A DNA stretch of 64,000 bases from Euzebyella saccharophila (GTDB lineage: Bacteria; Bacteroidota; Bacteroidia; Flavobacteriales; Flavobacteriaceae): NCBI RefSeq assembly GCF_014855495.1, contig NZ_JACYFJ010000001.1, forward strand, positions 1,178,001 through 1,242,000, given 5' to 3'. The translations under genes and the position numbers were made by a program. The notes beneath the pieces are model-generated. The model saw only the letters and a program-made list of their open reading frames with translations. It was not told where the DNA came from and searched no databases. Below, one piece after another: positions 18,380-26,847 of the stretch (its first letter is position 1; each line of letters opens with the position of its first letter).

Positions 18380-18913
18380 TTATTCAGCAGCTTTTTCCTC
18401 AGCAGCAGGAGCTTCTCCCTCTGCTTCAGCTTCGGCGGCAGGAGCTTCTTCCTCCACAACCTCTGCTTCAGCAGCAGCTTTTGCACGTGCTTCGTTTATT
18501 TCTTTTTCAGCTTTGAGGGCTTCCGCTTTAGCTTTTGCTTTCTCTTCGTCAAGACCGCTTACTTTAGCTGAAATCTTACCTTCTTTTTCCTCTAACCAAG
18601 CGTTGAATTTTTCTTCTACTTGCTCTTCGGTCAAAGCACCTTTACGCAAACCTACCAACAAATGCTTTTTAAGCATCACGCCTTTGTAAGAAAGAATGGC
18701 TCTTGCGGTATCAGTTGGTTGTGCACCGTTTTGTAACCATTTTACAGAACCGTCAATATCTAAATCGATAGATGCAGGGTTGGTGTTAGGGTTGTAAGTA
18801 CCTAATTTCTCTAAGAACTTACCATCTCTTTTTGCGCGGCTATCGGCAGCAACAACCCAATAGAAAGGTTTGCCTTTTTTACCGTGTCTCTGAAGTCTAA
18901 TTTTTACTGGCAT
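18380..18913 (-). CDS. rpsP: 30S ribosomal protein S16 with long acidic tail
   Basis: The first 85 residues or so are ordinary S16 (MPVKIRLQRHGKKGKPFYWV at the N-terminus, GTYNPNT near 40). The protein is 177 residues, about twice the typical bacterial length: a linker and a low-complexity tail (about 118-177) rich in Ala, Glu and Lys follow, ending EEKAAE. Such extensions are common in Bacteroidota S16, so this is not a fusion error. First gene of the rpsP-rimM operon, with a good promoter at 18978-19007. Confidence 0.96.
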   Translation of the reverse strand: MPVKIRLQRHGKKGKPFYWVVAADSRAKRDGKFLEKLGTYNPNTNPASIDLDIDGSVKWLQNGAQPTDTARAILSYKGVMLKKHLLVGLRKGALTEEQVEEKFNAWLEEKEGKISAKVSGLDEEKAKAKAEALKAEKEINEARAKAAAEAEVVEEEAPAAEAEAEGEAPAAEEKAAE

Positions 18914-18977
18914 ATCACATTAATTTGTAGGGTGCCCGACCCAGGTTATTAATTCTTCTTTTCCCTAAAAAGGGCTG

Positions 18978-19007
18978 CAAATATACTTCATTTACTTTAA
19001 CCTACAA
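18978..19007 (-). promoter_or_regulatory. promoter of rpsP-rimM
   Basis: On the minus strand TTG (19005-19007), 19 bases, TATATTTG (18978-18985): an exact match to the Bacteroidota pattern with TAnnTTTG at -7. Transcription should begin about 55-60 bases before the S16 start codon. A small CCCT-TTTT-AGGG hairpin follows directly in the leader. Confidence 0.7.
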
Positions 19008-19023
19008 TATATTTTGCCCAAAT

Positions 19024-20436
19024 CTATTCGCGTTCAGCTAATTGGTCTTTTACTTTGATCACTTTTGAGCTATGCTTTTCTTTCAAAAGCTTTATTTCAG
19101 CAACTATTTCCGGATGTTGTTCTGCTATATTATATTGTTCCGATGGGTCTACATTGAGGTTGTAAAGAATTGGTGTTGGGTGATTTTCGCGCTTACCAAA
19201 CTGTCCATAGGCGCCTTGTGTACTAAAATGGGCCTTGTATTTACCTTTTCGTATGGCATAAATTTCTTGTCCCCGGTAATAAATCATATGGTCTCTAGGA
19301 CTTTTTTCTTTACTGAAAAGCGTGGAGGCTAGGTCGTAACCATCCAATTGCCGGTCAGCGGGCAAATCCACACCTGCCATTTTTGAGAAAGTGGTAAACA
19401 GATCCATGGTGGAGCCCATATCGGAAATGGAACCTGGAGTAATATGGTCCGGACCCCAGAATATAGCAGGAACCCGCATACCGCCTTCCCAGGTGGTACC
19501 TTTTCCGGCGCGTAATTGACCGGCACTTCCCCCATTTAATTTAAAGGGTAGCCACGGTCCATTGTCGGATGTAAATACAACTATGGTATTTTCTGCCAAC
19601 CCTTCCTCTTTTAAGGTTTTTAGGATGTTTCCAATGCCATTGTCAATTTCTTCCAAAACATCTCCATATAAACCTCTTTCGCTCTTGCCTAAAAATTCTT
19701 TGGAGGCAAATAGGGGTACATGCGGCAAGTTATGCGCCAAATAAATAAAGAAGGGTTTGTTTTTATGTTCTTTTATGTACTTCACCGCTTCATTGGAGTA
19801 TCTGGTGGTGATGGAATTCTGGTCTGCAGGTCGCTCGATAATTTCAGTATTTCGGAAAAGAGGTACGTTAAAATGTTCGGTTTTGATTTCTTCATTGTTA
19901 CGAGACCAATAGTCTTTGTATTCATCCCCTTGAAGCCTATCCATGTCATTGGAATAAGGGATTCCAAAATAATAGTCAAACCCGTGGTTGGTGGGCAAAT
20001 ATTCTTTCTTGTGTCCTAAATGCCATTTTCCGATGCAAGCGGTAGTGTAGCCTGCTTTTTTCATTTGCTCGGCTAGCGTAATTTCGGAGGCAGGAAGACC
20101 GTTAGCGGAATTTGGAAAAAGTACACGGTGCTTGCTGCTAGCCATGCCACTTCTAATGGGTAGCCTTCCTGTCAATAGAGCGGCCCTGCTTGGTGTGCAT
20201 ACACTGGCGCCAACATAAAAGTTGGTCCATTTTTGGCCCTCGAACGCCATTTGGTCCAAATGGGGTGTTTTAATGGTGGGGTGTCCGTAAATGCCCAAAT
20301 CGCCATAACCAAGGTCATCTGCAAAAATGATGATAAAATTGGGTGGGGCATCTGCGTTTTGGGCATTGGTTTTGATGTGTAGGCATAAAAGTAAAATGAT
20401 GGTCAAAAGTAGTTTTGGTGTAATTGAGTTTGGCAT
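19024..20436 (-). CDS. S1 family sulfatase, secreted
   Basis: 470 residues with a plain signal peptide (hydrophobic 8-20, likely cleaved after TNAQ), no lipobox Cys. IIIFADDLGYGDLGIYG (36-52) holds the metal-binding Asp pair, and the formylglycine motif CTPSRAALLTG starts at Cys80; CIGKWHLGHKKEYLPTNHGF and VFTSDNGPWLPFKLNGGSAG carry the remaining active-site residues. Third sulfatase in the window; unlike the other two it is probably periplasmic and soluble or exported. It is divergent from dnaE with a 202-bp gap in which I see no convincing promoter. Substrate unknown. Confidence 0.93.
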   Translation of the reverse strand: MPNSITPKLLLTIILLLCLHIKTNAQNADAPPNFIIIFADDLGYGDLGIYGHPTIKTPHLDQMAFEGQKWTNFYVGASVCTPSRAALLTGRLPIRSGMASSKHRVLFPNSANGLPASEITLAEQMKKAGYTTACIGKWHLGHKKEYLPTNHGFDYYFGIPYSNDMDRLQGDEYKDYWSRNNEEIKTEHFNVPLFRNTEIIERPADQNSITTRYSNEAVKYIKEHKNKPFFIYLAHNLPHVPLFASKEFLGKSERGLYGDVLEEIDNGIGNILKTLKEEGLAENTIVVFTSDNGPWLPFKLNGGSAGQLRAGKGTTWEGGMRVPAIFWGPDHITPGSISDMGSTMDLFTTFSKMAGVDLPADRQLDGYDLASTLFSKEKSPRDHMIYYRGQEIYAIRKGKYKAHFSTQGAYGQFGKRENHPTPILYNLNVDPSEQYNIAEQHPEIVAEIKLLKEKHSSKVIKVKDQLAERE

Positions 20437-20638
20437 AAGTTAATTTTTAGAGGTTTGGAAGATACTAAAAATATGTCCGTCTAATTCCATTGATCGATGC
20501 GTTTAAATCCGTTAATAACTACTAAAAACTACATTTTAAAAATCTATGTTGTTTGTCTAATTTTATGGGCTCTTGTCCTGATGAATTTTTTTCTGTTCGG
20601 GTGACTTCAATTGTGTTGAAAATCAGAATTTTATAAAT

Positions 20639-23600
20639 ATGTATTTAGTCTTTGATACTGAAACTACCGGTCTTCCCAAACGTTGGGATGCCCCCATAAC
20701 AGATACCGATAACTGGCCGAGGTGTATTCAAATTGCTTGGCAGTTGCACGATGAGATGGGTAATTGTATTGAGCATCAAGACTATTTGGTAAGGCCTGAT
20801 GGTTTTAATATTCCTTTTGATGCAGAGCAGATTCACGGTATTTCTACCGAATTGGCGGAGCGAGATGGGGTGCCTTTACAAGAGGTTTTGGAAAAGTTCA
20901 ATGCTGCCATGGCCAGAACCAAATTCATTGTTGGCCAGAATGTAGGGTTTGATGTGAATATTATGGGAGCGGAATACCATCGCATGGATGTTACTAATCC
21001 ATTGCAGGAACTTCCGGTTTTAGATACTTGTACTGAAGATACGGCGGCCTTATGCCAAATTCCCGGTGGTAGGGGTGGTAAATTCAAATTACCTACGCTA
21101 ACAGAGCTTCATGAATTTCTGTTCAATCAACCTTTTGCAGAAGCCCATAATGCCACGGCAGATGTGGAAGCTACGGCCAGATGTTTCTTTGAACTCATTA
21201 GAAAAAGACAATATCCTCTAGAAAAATTGGATGTTGCTCCTGGATATTTTGAGAATTTTTCTGAGGCGAATCCGCAGGAGATTCAACTGATTGGACTGAA
21301 GCACATCAACCTTAAAAAGGCATCCAAAAAAATTGCCGATGCCCTTTGGGAAAAGGATACGGGCGGTATTACCCAACAGGAAATCAAGGAAAACATAAAG
21401 ACCCTTGAGAATGCCAGTTTTGCCCATCTGCACAATCATACCCAGTTTTCTATTCTCCAGTCCACCACCAGTATTCCCGATTTGATTGCCAATACGGCAA
21501 AAGCCAAAATGCCTGCGGTTGCAATGACTGATCATGCCAATATGATGGGGGCCTTTCATTTTGTAAATGGTGTTTTGAATCATAACAAAGGGGTGGCGGC
21601 AAGAAACGAGGCAAACTTGCAACGGTATGAAGCAACTAAAAATGGAACATTGGAAGAAGGGCAAGAACCTTTGAACGAATTGCCAGAGCCTGAGTTGGAG
21701 ATTACACCAATTATCGGATGCGAATTTCAGGTTTGTGAAGACCATACCAATAAGTCCCAAAAAGACAACGGATATCAAATAGTGATGTTGGCCAAAAGCA
21801 AAAAGGGTTATTTGAACCTATCAAAAATGTCTTCCATTGCCTTTGTAGACGGAAAATATTATGTGCCTAGAATCGACAAAAAGATTATAGAGCAGTACAA
21901 AGAGGATGTAATAGTCCTAACCGGAAACCTGTACGGGGAAGTACCCAGTAAAGTTCTCAATGTAGGAGAAAATCAGGCAGAAGAAGCACTGCTTTGGTGG
22001 AAGGAAACCTTTGGTGATGACCTGTACATTGAAATTATGCGCCACGGCCAAGAAGATGAGGACAGGGTTAACCAAGTATTGATTCAGTTCGCCAAAAAGC
22101 ACGATGTAAAACTGGTTGCCACCAATAATACCTATTACGCCAAAAAGGAAAATGCGCATGCGCATGATATCCTGTTGTGTGTAAAAGATGGAGAAAAACA
22201 ATCTACACCTATAGGACGGGGTAGAGGGTATCGCTACGGATTGCCAAATCAAGAATATTATTTCAAGTCTTCAGAGGAGATGAAGGAACTCTTCAAGGAT
22301 ATTCCCGAGGCGATCATCAACATTCAAGAAATTATAGACAAGGTAGAGACTTTTACTTTGGCCCGGGATGTATTGTTGCCTGCATTTGATATTCCTGAGG
22401 AGTTCCAGTTTGAAGAAGATAAAATAGATGGCGGAAAAAGAGGGGAAAATGCCTATTTACGTCACATTACTTATGAGGGCGCCAAAAAAAGGTATGGGGA
22501 AATCACTCCTGAAATTGATGAACGACTTGATTTTGAGCTTCAGGTAATCGAGAAAACAGGGTACCCTGGTTATTTCTTGATTGTAGAGGATTTTATCAGA
22601 GCGGCAAGGGAAATGGACGTATCCGTTGGTCCTGGAAGGGGTTCTGCAGCAGGTTCCGCGGTAGCCTATTGTTTATGGATTACCAATTTGGACCCTATTC
22701 AGTACGACCTACTTTTTGAGCGTTTCTTGAATCCGGACCGTGTGAGTATGCCCGATATTGATATCGACTTTGATGACGAAGGCCGTGGCAGGGTAATGGA
22801 GTATGTAATTGATAAATATGGTTCCAACCAGGTGGCACAGATCATCACTTATGGAACCATGGCTGCTAAATCCTCTATTCGTGATACAGCGAGAGCTTTG
22901 GATTTGCCCTTGGGCGATGCCGACCGTATGGCAAAGCTCATCCCCAATATGTCTAAATTGAAAAAGATAATTGGGGTAGATGAGAAGGTTTTAAGAAGCA
23001 AGTTTAATAGCGAGGAAATTGAAAAAATTAATGAGCTTCTAAACATTTCGGAAGGTGAGGGGCTTGAATCCGAGACCTTGAACCAGGCCTATGTTTTGGA
23101 AGGCTCTGTGCGAAATACAGGAATTCATGCCTGTGGGGTGATTATTACCCCTGATGATATTACCAAGTTTGTACCTGTGGCCTTGGCCAAGGATTCGGAT
23201 ATGTACTGCACCCAATTCGATAACTCGGTGGTGGAAAGCGCAGGATTATTGAAAATGGATTTCTTGGGACTGAAAACCTTGACACTGATCAAGGATACCG
23301 TCAAAATTGTAAAAGCAAAGCACGGTATAGAGCTGGACCCGGAGAATTTTCCATTGGATGATGAAAAAACGTACGAGCTGTTCCAACGGGGGGAAACGGT
23401 TGGGGTGTTCCAATATGAATCTCCCGGAATGCAAAAGCACATGCGCTCGTTAAAACCTACGGTTTTTGCGGATCTTATTGCTATGAACGCATTGTACAGG
23501 CCAGGTCCAATGGAGTATATTCCAAGTTTTGTTGCCCGTAAGCATGGTACCGAAGAAATTGTATATGACCTTGATGCTTGTGAAGAATACTTGGCCGAGA

Positions 23601-25075
23601 CCTACGGAATTACGGTGTATCAAGAGCAGGTGATGCTTCTTTCGCAGAAGCTTGCCGATTTTACCAAAGGTGAGGCCGATGTACTTCGTAAGGCCATGGG
23701 TAAAAAGCAAAAGCACGTACTTGATAAAATGAAGCCCAAGTTTATTGAACAGGCTTCTGCAAAAGGTCATCCGGTTGACAAATTGGAGAAAATCTGGAAG
23801 GACTGGGAAGCATTTGCTGCCTATGCCTTTAACAAGTCGCATTCTACCTGTTACGCATGGATCGCTTACCAAACGGCGTATTGCAAGGCTCATTATCCAG
23901 CAGAATACATGGCAGCGGTTTTGAGTAATAATATGAACGACATTAAACAGGTGACCTTCTTTATGGAAGAATGTAAGCGAATGGGCTTGCAGGTGCTGGG
24001 GCCTGATGTAAATGAATCCTATTATAAGTTTGCCGTTAACCAAGAAGGTGCCGTTCGTTTTGGTATGGGGGCCATCAAAGGAGTAGGTCGTGGTGCCGTG
24101 GAAACGATTGTCGAGAACAGAAAAAAGGAGGGGCCATTTAAATCGGTTTTTGACATGGCCAAGCGAATCGATTTAAGAGCCGCCAATAAAAAGGCATTTG
24201 AAAACTTGGCTGTTGCCGGAGGTTTCGATTCCTTTGGAGATACCCATAGGGCCCAATACTTTCATGATGAAGGTGATGGAATTACCTTTTTGGAAAAAGT
24301 AATCAAGTACGGAGCCAAATTTCAAGAAAATGAAAACTCTTCGCAAGTAAGCCTTTTTGGTGATGCTAGTGAAGTGCAAATACCAGAACCTATTGTGCCA
24401 CCTTGTGAAGATTGGGGTACTATGGAGAAGTTGAGGAGGGAAAAAGAGGTGGTTGGAATTTACATTTCGGGTCACCCCTTAGATGATTTTAAAACCGAAA
24501 TAAAATCTTTTTGTAATGCCGATGTATCTTGTGCCAGTAAATTGGAAGAGTATGTAAATAGGGAGCTTTCATTTGCCGGTGTAATTACGGATGTGCAGCA
24601 CAGAACCTCTAAAAACGGCAAGGGATGGGCGGCTTTTACCATGGAAGATTATTCGGATTCCTTTGAGTTTAGGATTTTTGGTGAAGAGTATTTAAAATTC
24701 CGCCATTTCTTGATGCTTAACTCCTTTGCTTATGTAAAGGTTTTTGTGCGTGAAGGTTGGACCAATAGGGAAACGGGAAAAAAAGGGGATCCTAGAATGC
24801 AGTTCAACAGTTTTATGTTGTTGCAAGATGTGATGGAAGCCTACGCAAGAAAACTTACCATTAAATTGAATATTGATGATTTAAAGGAGGAAGATATAGT
24901 TCAACTAAAGGATACTTTGGTTACGCATTCCGGTAGTCATCCTTTAAATTTTGTCGTATATGAAATGGAACAGGAAATAAAGGTGAACCTGTCAAGTAGA
25001 AAACAAAAAGTTCAGATATCCAGTGAGTTGCTGGCTTTGTTGGAAGCACAGCAAGTTCATTATAAGCTCAACTAA
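20639..25075 (+). CDS. dnaE: DNA polymerase III alpha subunit with fused N-terminal exonuclease
   Basis: 1478-residue replicative polymerase. Residues 1 to about 195 are a DEDDh exonuclease: FDTETTGLP (5-13), GQNVGFDVNIM (about 100) and HNATADVEATARCFFEL (about 167). The PHP domain starts near 260 (FAHLHNHTQFS, TDHANMMGAFHFVNG), GRGSAAGSAVAYCLW is near 667, and the catalytic aspartates are in PDIDIDFDDEGRGRVMEYV near 704. After the palm and tau-binding region an OB fold (LSFAGVITDVQHRTSKNGKG) lies near 1312. The fused proofreading domain is typical for Flavobacteriia, where it may stand in for DnaQ. Single gene with its own upstream gap. Confidence 0.97.
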   Translation: MYLVFDTETTGLPKRWDAPITDTDNWPRCIQIAWQLHDEMGNCIEHQDYLVRPDGFNIPFDAEQIHGISTELAERDGVPLQEVLEKFNAAMARTKFIVGQNVGFDVNIMGAEYHRMDVTNPLQELPVLDTCTEDTAALCQIPGGRGGKFKLPTLTELHEFLFNQPFAEAHNATADVEATARCFFELIRKRQYPLEKLDVAPGYFENFSEANPQEIQLIGLKHINLKKASKKIADALWEKDTGGITQQEIKENIKTLENASFAHLHNHTQFSILQSTTSIPDLIANTAKAKMPAVAMTDHANMMGAFHFVNGVLNHNKGVAARNEANLQRYEATKNGTLEEGQEPLNELPEPELEITPIIGCEFQVCEDHTNKSQKDNGYQIVMLAKSKKGYLNLSKMSSIAFVDGKYYVPRIDKKIIEQYKEDVIVLTGNLYGEVPSKVLNVGENQAEEALLWWKETFGDDLYIEIMRHGQEDEDRVNQVLIQFAKKHDVKLVATNNTYYAKKENAHAHDILLCVKDGEKQSTPIGRGRGYRYGLPNQEYYFKSSEEMKELFKDIPEAIINIQEIIDKVETFTLARDVLLPAFDIPEEFQFEEDKIDGGKRGENAYLRHITYEGAKKRYGEITPEIDERLDFELQVIEKTGYPGYFLIVEDFIRAAREMDVSVGPGRGSAAGSAVAYCLWITNLDPIQYDLLFERFLNPDRVSMPDIDIDFDDEGRGRVMEYVIDKYGSNQVAQIITYGTMAAKSSIRDTARALDLPLGDADRMAKLIPNMSKLKKIIGVDEKVLRSKFNSEEIEKINELLNISEGEGLESETLNQAYVLEGSVRNTGIHACGVIITPDDITKFVPVALAKDSDMYCTQFDNSVVESAGLLKMDFLGLKTLTLIKDTVKIVKAKHGIELDPENFPLDDEKTYELFQRGETVGVFQYESPGMQKHMRSLKPTVFADLIAMNALYRPGPMEYIPSFVARKHGTEEIVYDLDACEEYLAETYGITVYQEQVMLLSQKLADFTKGEADVLRKAMGKKQKHVLDKMKPKFIEQASAKGHPVDKLEKIWKDWEAFAAYAFNKSHSTCYAWIAYQTAYCKAHYPAEYMAAVLSNNMNDIKQVTFFMEECKRMGLQVLGPDVNESYYKFAVNQEGAVRFGMGAIKGVGRGAVETIVENRKKEGPFKSVFDMAKRIDLRAANKKAFENLAVAGGFDSFGDTHRAQYFHDEGDGITFLEKVIKYGAKFQENENSSQVSLFGDASEVQIPEPIVPPCEDWGTMEKLRREKEVVGIYISGHPLDDFKTEIKSFCNADVSCASKLEEYVNRELSFAGVITDVQHRTSKNGKGWAAFTMEDYSDSFEFRIFGEEYLKFRHFLMLNSFAYVKVFVREGWTNRETGKKGDPRMQFNSFMLLQDVMEAYARKLTIKLNIDDLKEEDIVQLKDTLVTHSGSHPLNFVVYEMEQEIKVNLSSRKQKVQISSELLALLEAQQVHYKLN

Positions 25076-25170
25076 ATAGACCTACATATTCAGGGGTATA
25101 ATAAATGATGTTAATAGCGTTATAGCTAAAATGAATTCTTATTGCGTAAGTAATACGTGCTTTATTTGAC

Positions 25171-25178
25171 TAAATTTG
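25171..25178 (+). promoter_or_regulatory. -7 promoter box of trxA
   Basis: TAAATTTG, an exact TAnnTTTG match followed by CAT, 25 bp before the thioredoxin start. No clear TTG box lies at the best distance upstream, so this rests on the -7 element alone. Confidence 0.5.
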
Positions 25179-25202
25179 CATAATTCTATAAAAACAAACA
25201 AA

Positions 25203-25520
25203 ATGGCATTAGAAATAACAGACGCAACTTTTGATGAAGTTGTATTGAAAAGTGATAAACCAGTAGTTGTAGACTTTTGGGCGGCTTGGTGCGGTCCTTG
25301 TAGAATGGTTGGTCCCATCATAGAAGAAGTTAGTGATGAATATGACGGCAAAGCTGTTGTTGGTAAAGTAGATGTAGATGCTAACCAAGAGTTTGCCGCT
25401 AAATACGGTGTTAGAAACATTCCTACCGTATTGGTGTTTAAAGATGGTGAAATTGTAAACAGGCAAGTAGGTGTATCTCCTAAAAAAGTATACACAGACG
25501 CAATTGATGCGCTTTTGTAA
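25203..25520 (+). CDS. trxA: thioredoxin
   Basis: 105 residues, standard for thioredoxin. The redox motif WCGPC is at 29-33 within VVVDFWAAWCGPCRMVGP; the conserved cis-proline follows in VRNIPTVLVFKDGE. The reading frame extends nine codons upstream, but the ATG at 25203 gives the normal N-terminus (MALEITDATF) and follows the promoter box at a sensible distance. Cytoplasmic disulfide reductase working with thioredoxin reductase. A strong terminator follows at 25543-25571. Confidence 0.97.
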   Translation: MALEITDATFDEVVLKSDKPVVVDFWAAWCGPCRMVGPIIEEVSDEYDGKAVVGKVDVDANQEFAAKYGVRNIPTVLVFKDGEIVNRQVGVSPKKVYTDAIDALL

Positions 25521-25542
25521 TCTGTTTGACTTTCTTGATATA

Positions 25543-25571
25543 AAAAAATCCCGCTTCTGGCGGGATTTTTT
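25543..25571 (+). terminator. intrinsic terminator after trxA
   Basis: Stem AAAAAATCCCGC, loop of five bases, then the complementary GCGGGATTTTTT. The T-tract works for trxA, and the A-tract on the other side lets it serve the convergent HD/PycTM gene as well. Confidence 0.9.
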
Positions 25572-25591
25572 ATTGTGTTTTAATTCAAGTT

Positions 25592-26794
25592 TTAGGTTGG
25601 AAGTTCTATAATTCTTTCGGGGCCATAAAATTTTAAGGCCACGAAGAAGGCTATGGTAGATAAAATCATCCCTACCATAAAAATGGTATAGGTCCATCTA
25701 AGTAACTTGTATTTTTTATCAAGCACCACTCCCAAGAAATATAGATCTTTAGTAAGAGTACTATATACGTACGTTTGATCTTTTATTAATTCTTGCATGG
25801 CCCACTCATAATCCTGTAGTTTCATCTTGTGGAAATTACCAAAGAACAAAAGATTGACATCCTTGTTTTCCACATCCTTTTTATCAAACTCGCCACTTGT
25901 TACATTGGGTCGGGTGGCCAATACGGACATGACCATGGAAGCAATACTAAAAAGAACGAATATACCCGTTGGATAAATTAGGTAGTCATTACTTGGATTA
26001 TCAAGTTTGGGAATCAAATTGGTTAAAAGAAGTGAAATGATAATGGCATTCACTGACAGAAGAATATTCGCTTTGGTGTCCGCAATATCACTTAATTTCA
26101 AGTGGTTACGCATGGAGACCCTATACATGGTCTGTATGCCTCGTTCTGGGCTTTTATCCTTTAACTGAACCTTTAGTTCTTCTTTTTTTCTGGTTTTATT
26201 GGCCTTTTTGACCTTTTTGACCAATTTTTTAAGATTACCATCTTTGCCTTCTTGCCAATTAGCCTTTGCATAGTCCGTATAGAACCTATGTTCCGTTTGA
26301 AACATTTTAATGTTAGTTTTTCGCCATTCCTTGGGCGAATAATCGGCAATGCCCAATAGGGCCAATTCTTCACGAAGCATTTCGGAAGTGTCCGCATAGC
26401 TGGTCTGCCCTAGGTGGGATGAATCCGCATCTCGCATAATTTCCTCTAAAAGGTTTTGCGGTTCATGATTTCTTACCGTAGCCATAATAAGGTCGCACAC
26501 TTCCTGAGTAAATCCTTCCGAGCATTCCTGCTCCTTCAAAAAAACTTTTGCAATTTCACAACTGCTGCGTTCGTGGTTTTCGGTACCCTTGGTGTAACCG
26601 GTATCATGTAGCCATGCCGCAACAACAACAGCGTCACTTTCCTTTTCGTTCAGATTATAGAATTGCAGTAATTCTTTACTACTTTTGACAACCCTTTGGG
26701 TGTGTCTAAGATTGTGATATAAAAAGTTGCTGTCCAATTTATTGACCAAAATATCAGTCGCAAAATCTTCCGTCTTAGACAGTAAATCTGACAT
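25592..26794 (-). CDS. HD-domain protein fused to a Pycsar-effector-type membrane domain
   Basis: 400 residues from the ATG at 26794 (a TTG seven codons upstream is less likely). Residues about 20-190 form an HD phosphohydrolase domain: HNLRHTQRV, WLHDTGYTKG with the HD pair, ATVRNHE and RDADSSHLG. A Lys/Arg-rich linker follows, then RVSMRNHLKLSDIADTKAN and two hydrophobic segments (about 255-275 and 285-305) with a last segment near 370-390, the pattern of PycTM, the membrane effector of Pycsar defence. No cyclase neighbour is present, so this may be a housekeeping member. It is divergent from the Omp85 fusion with a 53-bp gap. HD substrate unknown. Confidence 0.8.
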   Translation of the reverse strand: MSDLLSKTEDFATDILVNKLDSNFLYHNLRHTQRVVKSSKELLQFYNLNEKESDAVVVAAWLHDTGYTKGTENHERSSCEIAKVFLKEQECSEGFTQEVCDLIMATVRNHEPQNLLEEIMRDADSSHLGQTSYADTSEMLREELALLGIADYSPKEWRKTNIKMFQTEHRFYTDYAKANWQEGKDGNLKKLVKKVKKANKTRKKEELKVQLKDKSPERGIQTMYRVSMRNHLKLSDIADTKANILLSVNAIIISLLLTNLIPKLDNPSNDYLIYPTGIFVLFSIASMVMSVLATRPNVTSGEFDKKDVENKDVNLLFFGNFHKMKLQDYEWAMQELIKDQTYVYSTLTKDLYFLGVVLDKKYKLLRWTYTIFMVGMILSTIAFFVALKFYGPERIIELPT

Positions 26795-26847
26795 AAAATT
26801 AGGTTTTGCGTCCAAAATACAAAATATTAAGAACCAATAGTATCCCT

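Noticed and set aside
26173-26397. Minus-strand ORF of 74 codons inside the HD/PycTM gene
   Set aside because: Out-of-frame shadow of the HD domain and Lys-rich linker, with no independent signal.
25592-26794. A complete Pycsar defence operon
   Set aside because: No pyrimidine cyclase lies beside the PycTM-type gene; trxA and the Omp85 fusion are its neighbours.
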